Source: Struthidea cinerea
Taxonomy: Eukaryota > Chordata > Aves > Passeriformes > Corcoracidae
NCBI GenBank assembly: GCA_013397865.1
Contig: VZTI01003142.1
Location: forward strand, 65,241-129,240
Length of the DNA: 64,000 bases
Reading direction: 5' to 3'
The position numbers were made by a program, and so were the translations under genes. Below the pieces are notes generated by a model, which saw only the letters and a program-made list of their open reading frames with translations, was not told the origin of the DNA and did no database searches. Every line of letters begins with the position of its first letter. Positions within the stretch are counted from its first letter, which is position 1. Below, piece by piece: positions 11,031-22,100 of the stretch.

Positions 11031-13854
11031 CAGATCACACACACGGACAGAACCCAGAGTGGGGTGCGGGCATGTGGCACCCAGGGCCCCCCAGCTCCCT
11101 CCTGCCCCGCTGCCGAAGAACTCAGAGACACCAAACTGCCTTCCAGCTGCCAACATCTGCTGCCTCCAAAGCACGGCATGGGCACGTCCACCCTGTAAGA
11201 AACTAATCAACAGCGCCGCTGGAAATTAACTCCCCATCCCCAAAATACATGTTTGCAACTTAGGCTGACTGAGACAGTTCTTGTAGAGGAAACTAAACCG
11301 AGACTTTTGCTGAGGACAGACCCGAGGATCGACGGACGGGGTCCTGGAGGGCTTTGGTATCCGACAGCCGTGGCCACCATCACTGATGGTGCCTGGGGCG
11401 GCCGAGGTCTCCAGCTGTGATGATGCTCTGGGTCCATTGTAGGCCCAGCCAAGAGGGGACAACGTTAGCGGGTGACTTCCTGCTGAGCATAACTCTGGGA
11501 AAGGCTCCGTGCTCAGCCCCTGACCCTGAGGACACTGCCCCCACCACACTGAAGGACTGTGAGCCCGCTGGTGCCCTGTCCCCCCCCAGCCACCCATTCA
11601 CAGGCAAGGAATCATAACCAGGATCCCCAAGGAAACACCCAGACCTGACAAAAAACGAGTTGGCTTCCAGTTCCCACGAGAGCCCTGGAAGATCCTGCCA
11701 GTCCCAGTCCCTGAGCCTCCACTGTGGCTCAGTCCCCTCTGCTGCTGTCAGCACACCAGGAGCCCTCAGATGGTAGAAAATCCCTGCAGGTGACACCAAG
11801 GTCCTGGCTGGCCGCTGGTTTCACTCCCAAACTCGGGCAGCTCTCCCAAGCCCACACCAGCTCTGCCCTCGCTCCCTCTGGAGCTGCAGCTCCCTGGCAT
11901 CCCTGCAAAAAGTCTTGGAGACAAAGAGGGGAGCAGGGGGTGCCAGGGACTGTCCCCATGTCAGCGGGGCCAGTGCAGGGCTCTGAGGCTTGGCCGGGGT
12001 AGAGCCGGCACAGGGCAGTGCCCAGGGAAGGGGTCTCAGCCAGGAGCAAGGTGTGACCCACCTGGAGCTCTGCTCCTCCTGCTGGGGGGGCAAACAGACA
12101 ACCCAAAATTCCCCATTTCCAGTCACTAAGGCACTGAGCACAGTGGAGGCTGCCTCACCTCAGACTGGAGCATCCTCCCCTGCGGGCAGGACTGGCTCTG
12201 GAGTTGTCACCCCCCTGCCACACCAGCCCATGGGGAGTGGGGATATCCGATTCCACCCCATCCCTGGAGACCGGCAGTAGCTGGGGCAGGAAGGCAGGGA
12301 GGGCAGGACGGGTACCTGGAGGAGAAGCAAACATTAGTCGCTATGAAAAGCAAAACCTCCCTGATATTTTTCCTTTTAGGAAACTTGGAACCGTCTCTTT
12401 TATGACATTTTCCAGTGGTTTTGCCTTGTTTTATAGCAATTGACAATATTTATATAATGACATAAACCACCATAAAGCAGGGCAGCCATGTAAATAGGTG
12501 CAAAGAGGAGGCTCCCAGGGCTGCTGGAGACACCACCCGGAGGGACCCAGCTCTGCTGAGCCTCCCCTGCCACCACAAGGCCCCCCAAATTAATCTGGGT
12601 ATTAGGAGAAAAATCCCACCCTGGACATCAGAAAACTCTCCCCCCCTCCAAGTCTGTGTTTTCTCCCCTTTCCCAAAATGGACTTGGTTTTCCTTATCTC
12701 GGAGCTCAAGGAGAGCCGACGGTTTTGCAGCCAAGGGAAGTGAAGCCACCAAGTTTTGAAGGATAAAATCTGACCTCAAGTGTCTAAATGGAGGCTTAAA
12801 GCCCCAAAATGGGGCTCGGATGCTCTGCTGCAGCCAACGCCAGCTGCTGCCAGGGAACCACAGAGCTGCAGACAGCACATCCCCAGGCAGCCGGGATCTC
12901 CCCACCCTCTGGAGACCTTCAATGGTGCCTAAAAGTAACAGGATCCAACCCAAAGCCAGTTCTCACCTGGAGAGCAGCAAGGAGAGGCCAGGGGACGTGG
13001 GGACGTGGGGACTGCCCACAGCACGCCTGGACACCCAGTGCTCACTGCCGGTGTCCACCCTTGGCAAGCACAGCCTGGACACCCTGACCCCCCCCAGGGA
13101 CACCCTCCAGCCCCCTCCCTGCTCCCACTGGCCTCGGAGGCTGCAGAAGACCCCCCACCCGCTCATCCCACGGCCAGACCCCTCCAGGCACTGGCACAGC
13201 CTGGGGACTCAGGAGGAAATGAGCTGGCACAACAGCCCGGATCCTGCCACGGAGGGAAGTCCCCAGCCCTGTCCCACCAGGACCTGTCCCTTCGTCCCTG
13301 CTGGAGTTTTGTGCTTTCCAGTCAGACCAGGAAAACCCCCTCACTGCATCCCAGTGCCCTTCATGCGCTCCCAGTAACCCTGACCTGCAGGAGCTGCTGC
13401 TGGAACTGGTGGAACTGGAACAGCCTCTGCTGGGAGGGCAGAGCAGCCCCATTTCGGGGTCCAGAGGTGCAGGCAGCTCTTCCCTGCAGCCACCCCTGCT
13501 CCAGGACAGCTCCAGGACACCTCTGCCAGGTCACCCAGAGGGACAAGGTGCCCCCCTAAACACCTGCAGGGCCGGGGCAGCTCTGGGGGACCAACCCCGT
13601 TCTGACCAGCGAAGAACCCAGCGCCCACCCATCGCCCTGGGGACAGCAGTGGGGACCCCGAGGACAGTGGGGTGGCCGGGAAGGGGCTGTGGTGCCTTCA
13701 GAGAGGCTTCGGAGAGCAGCTGAAATGCCAAAACAATCATCACTGACCGTAGCACCCGACAGAAGTCGCTTGGTCTCGTTTCTGTTCGTTCCGTCGTGTC
13801 CGTGCCCCTCCCCACCCCCCTCATCCCCTCACAAACCTGTGTTCGTTTTGGGGT

Positions 13855-14110
13855 TGTTTTTTTTTGTTGATTTTTTTTTTTTTTTATTATTTCTGTTAAT
13901 ATCTTGAACTGTAAATGTTGTTTAGTTATGACCATGGCAGACTGCTTTGGGCGATGTTTCTTTACAATGCATACTAATATATTATGGTTATTATATATGA
14001 ATATATTTAATGACACGTGAAAAAGTTGTGGATTTTCTTATTGTTTTTCTGAGTTGTTTCTTTTTTTTCCCCCCCTTTTTTTCCCCCCTTTGTTTGTTTG
14101 TTCGTTAGAT
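13855..14110 (+). other. NTN1: AT/T-rich distal NTN1 3' UTR
   Basis: Base composition changes sharply here: poly-T tracts at about 13858-13887, an AT-rich core at about 13890-14030 with TATAT and ATTTA-like motifs, and more T- and C-rich tracts at about 14055-14090. It immediately precedes the inferred poly(A) signal. Such blocks often carry AU-rich and microRNA sites, but no specific site is claimed. Confidence 0.5.
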
Positions 14111-14184
14111 TGGCTGTAATTGACCCGAAGGAGCTTGTAACTGTTCAGCACCCCCTCGGTAGGACTAAAGTCAGAAACCAGTCG

Positions 14185-14190
14185 AATAAA
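14185..14190 (+). promoter_or_regulatory. NTN1: Poly(A) signal AATAAA, probable NTN1 end
   Basis: A canonical AATAAA in the context gtcgaataaactcttg, followed by a short sequence that could hold the cleavage site and then GT-containing sequence. It is the first strong signal noticed after the NTN1 stop codon and lies at the end of the AT-rich UTR block. Confidence 0.75.
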
Positions 14191-16451
14191 CTCTTGTAAA
14201 CTGTCAACACCTCCAGCAATTTCTGCTTCTTCCCACCCCGTTGGTCAGTGAACCTGTGGCACAAGGACCTGGGCGAGGCAGTGATGGTGCCCCCTCGGCA
14301 GGGCTGAGCTATTCCCGACTGTCAGTCCCAGCCCTGTCCCTGCCCAGCACCCCCAGGCAGCGGCCACGTGGCCTTGGGGACAGCGGGGTCCCCGTGGGTG
14401 GGTGGGATGGGGGGTCCCCAGCAGCTCCTGAGGGCCCGGCAGTGGGACAGAGCCAAAACCTGTGGGACCCCGCCCAGAGCTGGGGGATTGGTGTGGGGAC
14501 AGGGGACAGCCAAAGTCTGGAGTCAGGAAAGCTCCAGCCCCACTCCGGACCCATTTCTGTCCCACCCAGAGGCTGCCCGGCGGTGCTGGCCCTTCCTGCC
14601 CGTCCACTGCAGGGCTCAGGGCTCCATCAGCTCCACCCCAGGGTCTGTGGGGCCAGGCAAGGGCTGGTGGCACCGAGGGGGGAACTGAGGCAGCAAAACA
14701 CTTCCAGGGACAAAAGTACAGGCAAAAGGTGCTGCCAAGCACCGGGGGTCATCCCAGCTGACCTGAGCCTTCAGCATCGCTGGGAATTTGTGAATCCAAA
14801 AACATCCCAGGGGTCGGAAATGTCAGATCTTCATAGCAGAGACAAATGGGTCACAAGTGTCAACCCTCTGCTCCGAGGGGCAAATGGGCTTCCCAGATTG
14901 CAGGTGGCCACTTGTCCAAAGGGCACGTGGTGGCTCTGGAAAGAGGGGGATGAGGCTTTTCCCACGGAGGGCTGGACCTGGGGTGGTTTTCCCAGCCTGG
15001 TCCCACCAGGCAGTGTGGGAGAGGAGCCATCCACACACCGAGCTCACACCCGGGATCAGGGAATGTGACAATGCCCAGCAGCCTCCCAGGATGATCCCCA
15101 TTCCCGTGTAGGAGGTGGGGATTTTTCCCAGGGCACTGGGACATCCAAGCGCCTGCAGCACGCACCAGACCTGCCCCAGCACTCGGAGCTTTGATGGAAC
15201 TACAGCTGGAAGCAGCTGAACTCCTGAGCATGTCCTCCAGGGGAGAAACGGAGGAGGTGGCAGGGAAGGAGAAGCCTGGGATGTCTCTGGGCACCTTCCA
15301 GGAAGGTCTTTGCTTGGAGAAGCCACTCCAGCTTGGCTTCTCCAACACTGCTGCTCAGAGCCAAACCCCAGCGTCTCTCATATTTTAACCTTCCTTTTTC
15401 TTTAGTGGGGCAGGGAGACAGAAAAGCTTCCCCGCACACAGCAGAGCGCTGCCAAATCCACTGCTTTTTAATAAAACTCCTCACATTAAATGCTACCTAA
15501 AGGGCAAGGCTCAGAACCTCTTTGTTCGCCGGCACAACGAGCAAACCCTGGTGTTTCCACCCGTCCCAGGCGCTCACAGGAAAAATGTGCTGGAGGCCCC
15601 AGTGGGTCAGAAAGTGCCTTTGAAAGCCTCGGTGAGGACAAAGTCCCTGTGGAACGCTGATCGGGACGAGTTCCACGTCCACCCTGCGTGTCCTGGGAAT
15701 CCAAACAAAGCCGTAATTCCCTCCATAATTGACAGTTTTAATTAGAAGCCCAGGCCCGTGGTCTCATCTGAACAAACCCCTGCTGCTCTCCCGCTGTCAC
15801 TGGAGAGCCACGGGGCTGCTCCAGAACTGGGAGTGAAATCCTGCTCCGGGCTCGGAGGCTGCCGCTGAGGAACAGCTCCAGGAGCATTCCCAGTGTCGCT
15901 CCCTCCGCAGAGCTGCAGGAATGCACAGGTTTGGAGCCCCTCTCCAAAGCCTTTCCTTGGCTCAAGCTGGAGCAGACCCTGCTTAAAGCCCCGGTTCTAA
16001 TCTGACATCAACAAGGAACTCATCGAACCCCTGCCGTGCCCTCTTGAACACCCGAGAACACCAAAGCACCTCTGTTTGCCCCTCCCCTCCTCTGGCAGCC
16101 ACGAGGTGAAGCCTCTCTCCAAGAAAACTGACCAGGCACAACCTGGGCTGGACTTGCAAAGGCTTCAAGGATTTTCTCCATGGAAAGACAGGAAGACTCC
16201 GGAGGAGCTCCAACCTCCAGTTTCCTCCAGCTCCGAGTGCTGAGGATGGGCTGGGCACGGGCACAGAGCCCTGCCTGAAGCTGGAGGGGGCACGGCTGGA
16301 TCTCTGGGCCTTTCTCCCCAGCAAGCTCCTCTCTCCCCTCTGCTCTGCCTTCCCGGGAGCACAAAGACAGGGAAATGCTCTCTGGATCCAGGGGACAGCT
16401 CCCACAGCTGCAGGACACGGCACCACCCACGACAGGTGAAGAAGAGAAGCT

Positions 16452-16593
16452 GTGGATCCCTGGGAATGTCCAAGGCCAGGCTGGACAGGGCTTGGAACAA
16501 CCTGGGACAGTGGAAGGTGTCCCTGCCCGTGGCAGGGGTGGCACTGGATGAGCTTTAAGGTCCTTCCCATCCAAACCATGCTGGGATTCTGTG
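16452..16593 (+). mobile_element. CR1 LINE 3' tail fragment
   Basis: Sense-strand CR1 3' end: 'tccaaggccaggctggac', 'ggaaggtgtccctgcccgtgg', then the terminal 'aaaccatgctgggattctgtg'. It is 5'-truncated, as is usual for avian CR1 copies, with no coding capacity left. Confidence 0.92.
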
Positions 16594-17064
16594 TATTCCA
16601 TGTATCATAACACACACAAAGTCTGACAGAAATTGCTTATTTCCTTCTCCAAACCAGCTCTTAGGATATGGCAGCGTTGGATAAATCATTCACAGACAAC
16701 ACAAGAGAGCAGGGAACAATAAAACCCCAGGCAGAGAAACTGTATATAAATGGATCAGCTTTAATCAGTATTTATTGCTTGCTCTGTTAATCTTGAAATC
16801 AAACTGGCATGTGTAACAAAATAATTATTCTCTTGGCCAGAAGCAAACATTTAATACTTCTTTTCCATTAGTTGTGAACTAGGTAATCCTTCCCCTCAGC
16901 TGCAGAAGTGTGTGAGAAGTTGTCAAGGAAGAGGCAGGGCTCAGTTAGGACGTTAATTCTGGTGCAGCTCCCGAGGCCAGACTGGCAGAGCCCCCGGGCA
17001 GCACACGAGGGCAAAGCTCTGCACCCTCACAGGCTGGGCTGAGTCCTGCTGCTGCGTAATTCCC

Positions 17065-17190
17065 ATCCCTGGAGATCAGAAACTCACCAATAACTATCCC
17101 TGGAGATCAATAACTCACCAATAGCTGTCCCTGGAGATCCATAACTCACCAATAACTCCATCCCTGGAGATCAGTAACTCCCCAATACCT
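17065..17190. repeat. 31-33-bp tandem array, four copies
   Basis: The element 'ccctggagatca' followed by 'taactcaccaata' recurs, with ggagatc at 17071, 17102, 17133 and 17166 (periods 31, 31, 33). It lies about 450 bp beyond the inferred end of the STX8 transcript. Confidence 0.85.
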
Positions 17191-17637
17191 CCCCCCAAGG
17201 GCTGAGCTCTGACCCAGTCACCGGTGATTCTGTGCAGCCCACCGGGGTCCTGCAGGGCTGTCGCTTCCCAGCCTGTGGGAATCCAGATGCAGTCATTCCC
17301 CAGGACTGTTCCTTGAAAGCCCTGGAGCATTTTCTGTCTGAAGGAGGGATCCCGAAGCGGGGGAACGTTGCTGCTCTCCAAAGCACTCCTGGATTTCGGT
17401 GTTTGAAGCCCCTGGGATGTCTGAGCTCAGCAAAGCGGGCAGGGCAGCAGCACCAGTGTGTCCTCAGATGCAGATGCAGGAGAGATGGGTCCATCCTACA
17501 GCTGCAGCTGCCTGAGGGCCAGAGGAAGGTGGGAAGAGTGGGATGAAATCCTCTTTTCCCGCTGAAATCCTCCAGATCCCACAGAGCTCCTCAGCTGCGC
17601 TCCAAGGAGAGCGGATGTCTGGCGGATGCTGCTCCAG

Positions 17638-17675
17638 TCTGTGGAGTTTATTCCCAGCTGTGGAGTTTATTCCCA
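17638..17675 (-). promoter_or_regulatory. STX8: Duplicated STX8 poly(A) signals
   Basis: A 19-bp unit is present twice in tandem, and each copy carries TTTATT on the + strand, that is AATAAA on the STX8 strand (17666-17671 and 17647-17652). The first signal met by the transcript is about 90 bp after the stop codon, giving a very short 3' UTR. The duplication gives two identical hexamers 19 bp apart. Confidence 0.7.
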
Positions 17676-17758
17676 GCACAGAAGGTCCCTGCAGGCAGCG
17701 GGGCCCTCCCTGGAGCCCTGGCGCTCCCCATGGAGCAGCTGCTCCAGAGGGATCCGGG

Positions 17759-17826
17759 CTAATGCGTCGGCCAGAGCGCGACCACGGCGATGGCGATGAG
17801 CAGCAGCACGATCACCACCAGCATCC
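17759..17826 (-). CDS. STX8: Syntaxin-8, last coding exon (C-terminal membrane anchor)
   Basis: On the - strand, a ctcccccag acceptor (CT at 17827-17828 on +) opens the exon. It completes a split glycine codon and reads MLVVIVLLLIAIAVVALWPTH, then TAG (17759-17761). This is the tail anchor of syntaxin-8: about 17 hydrophobic residues ending in the VALWPTH/N motif that I recall for vertebrate STX8 (WPTN in human). Syntaxin-8 is a Qc-SNARE that works with syntaxin-7, VTI1B and VAMP7/8 in late-endosome fusion; the anchor holds it in the membrane with almost no luminal tail. The phase-1 junction joins exactly to the exon at 48060 (STSC-G-MLVV). The 3' UTR continues to about 17630. Only 22 residues are read here, but the join to the other exon makes identification firm. 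Confidence 0.95.
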
Positions 17827-19039
17827 CTGGGGGAGACAGAACAAGGTTTAGGCTGCTGCTTCACCATCTACAAATGGTTTTCTGGGATTAAATTCCTCCT
17901 CCTCCCTGACTGCCCTCGCTCACCCCTGACAGGCCCTGCACTCTGGCGACCCGAGCAGAGACCGGGACCCAAACCCCACGCTGGCAGAGCAGTTCCTTCC
18001 TTCCTGACCCTTCAAATCAAGATTTTCCAGCAGTGGGCCATCTTCCTACCTGAACGTCTGCCATGGAAACATTAAGGGATGTGTTTAACTCCCAGCCAGG
18101 CCAGCTCAGCTTTGCTAGAATCCCTGTGTACCATCCCGCTGGGGCAAAGGAGTACTCAGGAGGAAATCTGAGTTGCACCAGGAAATTGTTTCCAACACAA
18201 AGTACTCCCGCTTTCAGACAGAACTCTGTGCAGAGCTGGGCTCTCAGGCATGTACCTGACTTGGGAGAACAGGGATCATCCAGCTCTGGAGAGAACCCCA
18301 GAGAGCTGTGCCCCACCTCTGCCTGTGGCTCCCTGTGCCCCATGCTGCCCCAAAACCCACTGGATCCCTGCAGAACTTAATGACAAACGAGATCTTACAA
18401 ACGAGATCCCCTCCCTTCTCCTCAACTCCCCATTTCTCTGGGGCAACTCTCCCCTTTCTCTCCCATTTTTTAGAGGAAAAAAAGAAATGTTTTAGTGAGA
18501 ATATCCTGGATCCACCTCCCAAACCACCCCAAGAAACAAACTCCTCACCCAGCTGGGTCACTGTGCTGGGCACGGGCATCACACCCATGTGCATCCTCTG
18601 GGCTTAAATGATCTTTCAATTACGAGGCTTTAATTTGTGTTCAGTATCTGCTCTGTGCTGTCTCCGTGCCTGAGCTGAGGGAACACAGAGGGTTCCAGGA
18701 GCGGAAAACCTGTCCCTTCCTCTGCTCTGCTCGCAGAGGACCATTACTCAACCACTTACAGTATTTACAAGGCCAGCTCATGGCAATTAAAAAAGGATGT
18801 ATTAAAATAAACTCCTCTTTCCAAGCTGGAAAAGGATATTAGACGCTGCTTTTTGTAAATAGTGTCATGTTTTCTGTGCAGAAACTGCTTCTCTGCCAGG
18901 GGGCCAGGATTTTTTTTCCAGGGAAATAAGAGTTGCCACCAACAGCATTTTTTTCTCTTATGCTCAGCTGAAACCATTTGTTATCCCATCCATCCCGGCC
19001 CTCTGGCAGTGGGAAGCCATTCCCTGTGTCCTGTCCCTC

Positions 19040-19165
19040 CAGGCCTTGTCCCCAGTCCCTCTCAGCTCTCCTGGAGCCCCTCTAGGCTCTGGAAGGGGCT
19101 CTGAGCTCTCCCTGGAGCCCTCTCTTCTCCAGGCTGAACAGCCACAACTTTCTCACCCTTTTAGT
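19040..19165 (-). mobile_element. CR1 LINE fragment, internal 3' region
   Basis: The + strand shows 'ggagccctctcttctccagg' followed by 'ctgaacagcc', the reverse complement of the CR1 segment 'cagcctggagaagagaaggctcc'. The terminal CR1 tail is not seen, so this is a diverged partial copy. It lies within the STX8 intron, in the same orientation as the gene. Confidence 0.8.
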
Positions 19166-22100
19166 CTCGTATTTTTTACACCTTAATATACATTTTGGAG
19201 CTTTCAACAGAGCCAGAAGCAAGTAATTTGCCTAAATAGGGAAGAAGTCAGATCTGATAAAGCTGCCACATTCCAATTCTCTGTTATGTTTTGTACTGGA
19301 GGGAGAAGTTTTAGAGGGTGCAAATCCTTCGCACAGTTTCAGCCTAACAGAGTTTATGGACTGCAGCAATTAAGAGACAGCCGAGATCAGCTGCTCGGAA
19401 AATACTCCACAGGTGTGAATTAGTAATGATACTGAGGGGAGTTAATGGGCTGAAATTACTCTTTGACGAGTCCCAAGAAAAACTGCACATAAACCCCACA
19501 TGGTTCCCCGGCAGGAAGAGGGGAAGGTGGGGGACCAAAAAAGGATTGCTAATGGGCAGTGCTGAGCGAGGGAGCTGCAGGGCACGGTCAGGGCAGGGAG
19601 GGAGGGACAGCAAAAGGAAATAAACCTGGTTTTACTCCTGGAACAAGGCTGGCCTTAAAAACCTGCAGCCGAAGAGCAGTGGCCAGGTGCTGCCCTCGTC
19701 CCAGGGGAGGTGGGAGCAGCAGAGCCGAGCCCAGGGACACCAAAGCACGGAATGCCCTCAGCACACACATCTCGAAGCAGCTCCTGCAGCAGAGACCAGA
19801 TGCTCCACACGTTTCTCCCCCTGCACCACAGAACAGCAGATTAGAAGCACCTGAAGGTTTAAAACCTGGGTGTTTCACGTGCTTTCCCCACAAAAGCTGT
19901 GGATAGGATCTGACAGGAATTCTGCATTCGGGGGTCCCTGCCTGCTTTGCCTTTTTTTGCTCAAATGCTATGAAATATAAATATTCCCCTTGACAAGAAA
20001 CCCCCAAAGAGAAGTTCAGGAATCAAAGCAGTTCCTAAAGTCAACAGGAGTCAGAAGAGAACAAAGAAAAGATTCTCGTGCAAAGGAAAACAGTGACAGG
20101 AATACAAATCCAAACTGCATCTCCCAGGGCAAGGTGGGAAGCAGGAATCTATGTGCAATTACAGAGCAGATAATTAAGGCAGGCTGGAGTAAATGCCATG
20201 CTCCCGAAGCTCCCTCTCCGGGACGGAGCTCCAGCTGCCGATCCAGCCCCGAGGAATGCAGGGAGCACATTCCCAGCTTGCACCGAGTGCCAGGGCGTGT
20301 TCCATGGCAGGATGGGGATGTCTCCAGCATTCCTGGGAACCACGGCACTCCCATGGCTCTGCCAGGGGTCGATGTTACCGCTGAGCTCAGCTACTCCTCT
20401 GCTCATCCCCCAGTCCCTGGCTCGGGGGGTTCAGTACTCCAGATCTCACCAAACCTCTTCCAAATGAAGTTAAGATCACATTTTCAGGTGTAAGATGGAA
20501 AGAAAAGGTTATAATACACGTGATTTAGGTTAATATTGCTCTTTGGTCTGTGTCACCGGCTCTGGCCAGCCCTGAGAGCTGGGGTTCACACCACACCCCC
20601 CCTTCCCGGGGCAGCCCAAGTCCCCAGTGCATTCCCACAGGATCACTCCGAGGGTCCCTGGTTTGGGGTTCCTCATGGACACCCTTCCCACTGTGCCTGA
20701 TTTACTCCCACGCCGCCAGCTCTCCAGCTGGGGTTCACACAGAAATGCAAATAATTCCTCGAGGTCCAAACCCACCCTGAGGGCATCCAGGAGAGGAACG
20801 TCCACCCCACTGGCACCTCGGTGTCCAGGGCCAGTGACCGGGGCAGATGCTGAGGGGGGGTGTCCCCTCTCCATGGGGTGCCCAGCCCTGGATTCTGTTC
20901 CAGCCTGGATTGCTGGGGCAGCCCCTCCCGCAGCGAGCAGGAACTCTCCTTTGGACAGGCCTGACCAATGTGACCCCATCTGCCATCCCCAAATCCACCT
21001 CAGCTGGAGCCCTGCAGCCTCGGGAAGTGCCAGTCCTTGGGTGGGCTGGGTGGCTCTGAGGGCTCAGGATTGAGGGTATGCAGAGAGCAAACCCAGCCAC
21101 GCGGTGCTTGGGTCCTGGGGACTGAAGTAAATGCTGATTTCAGCCCATTAACAGAAATTTCTAAGGCATGTGCACGGGTGTGTGCGGCCAAGTCCTCTGC
21201 CCTGACTTCAGAAGCTGCAAGGGTGCACCCAAGTCCATTCCAACAATGTCCAACTGGCAAATCCCACCCCAAAAATGGGACGTGCCCACGGCAATGCCCT
21301 GGCTCTGTGCCCGCAGAGAGGAGCTGCAGGGAAAGCAGCCCTGCAACCAGCCCTGAGCATCCCCCAGCACCCTGCTGGTGAGTGTTTCTGGGAGCAGCAT
21401 TGCCCTTGGGGTTTTCCCTATCTTTCCTGCTGGTTTGAGTGCAGTGTCATTCCCCTGTTCGGCACTGGTGTCTTTTATATACTATAAAATTACAATAAAT
21501 AGCACGCTCTAACTTTACAGAGCCTGCACAGCGTTACATTATCTGGAAAAAACAGCTTGGTTTGGGCCAAGGAAGTTATATTCCCACAGAACTGTCTATC
21601 CAGAAGTTTATGAATAACTCTTCTTTTATAAGGGACACGGAGCAGTAACTTACAACCACATAATCGTTGTTTTATAGGGCAGCAGAGAGGCAGGGCAAGG
21701 CTGGGAGCTTCAACCAGGGGCTGCAGAGGCCTGGCTGCTTTCCTCGAGGACTTCTATTTAATATCACAGTTTTAAAGAGCCCAAATTTTATCTGCTGTTT
21801 CAGTAAGTTAATTTTAAGCCCGTGTTGCCAGATATATGGCAGAAACCCTGCCCAAATCCCTTCAAAGCCCTGCTTTTCGAGGCGGCAGAGAACCAGCTCG
21901 GAGGCTGGCTCTGAACCCTCTGCACATACCTAAAGCACTACTTTCACATGGCAAGCACCTCAAGAAATCCATCTTGCTGTCCTTTATGTTCCCTAAAAAA
22001 GAGCCAAACACTTTCTCCCCCAAAAGCCATAAAAAGCCTCTCCCTCCAACATTTTCCCCGTGCTGAGCGAGCCGGGTATTCAATTTGTGTTGCATTAAGA

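Larger units (their letters stand above)
10707..14210 (+). other. NTN1: NTN1 3' untranslated region
   Basis: The stretch runs from the stop codon to the first strong AATAAA at 14185-14190; the exact cleavage site is inferred to lie 10-30 bases after it. A length of about 3.5 kb agrees with the long 3' UTR recalled for mammalian NTN1. The first part is GC-rich and contains the 17-unit decamer array (10861-11030). The last part, from about 13855, becomes strongly T- and A-rich with ATTTA-like motifs and a TATAT-rich core, as in regulated UTR ends. No good earlier AATAAA was noticed. Extent is inferred from signals only. Confidence 0.75.
14211..17630. other. Intergenic region between convergent NTN1 and STX8
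   Basis: About 3.4 kb between the two inferred transcript ends. No exon, RNA gene or promoter was recognised. It contains a CR1 tail (16452-16593), a short tandem array of about 31 bp (17065-17190) and an AT-rich stretch at about 16600-16870. The region up to about 15,350 is GC-rich with meaningless long frames. A TTTATT at 16771-16776 could be an alternative, more distal STX8 poly(A) signal on the - strand. Confidence 0.7.

Noticed and set aside
10290..11210. 306-codon open frame on the - strand with GFCWVLLG repeats
   Set aside because: It is antisense to the real NTN1 exon and to the decamer array; the repeat peptide comes from a 10-bp period cycling through three frames.
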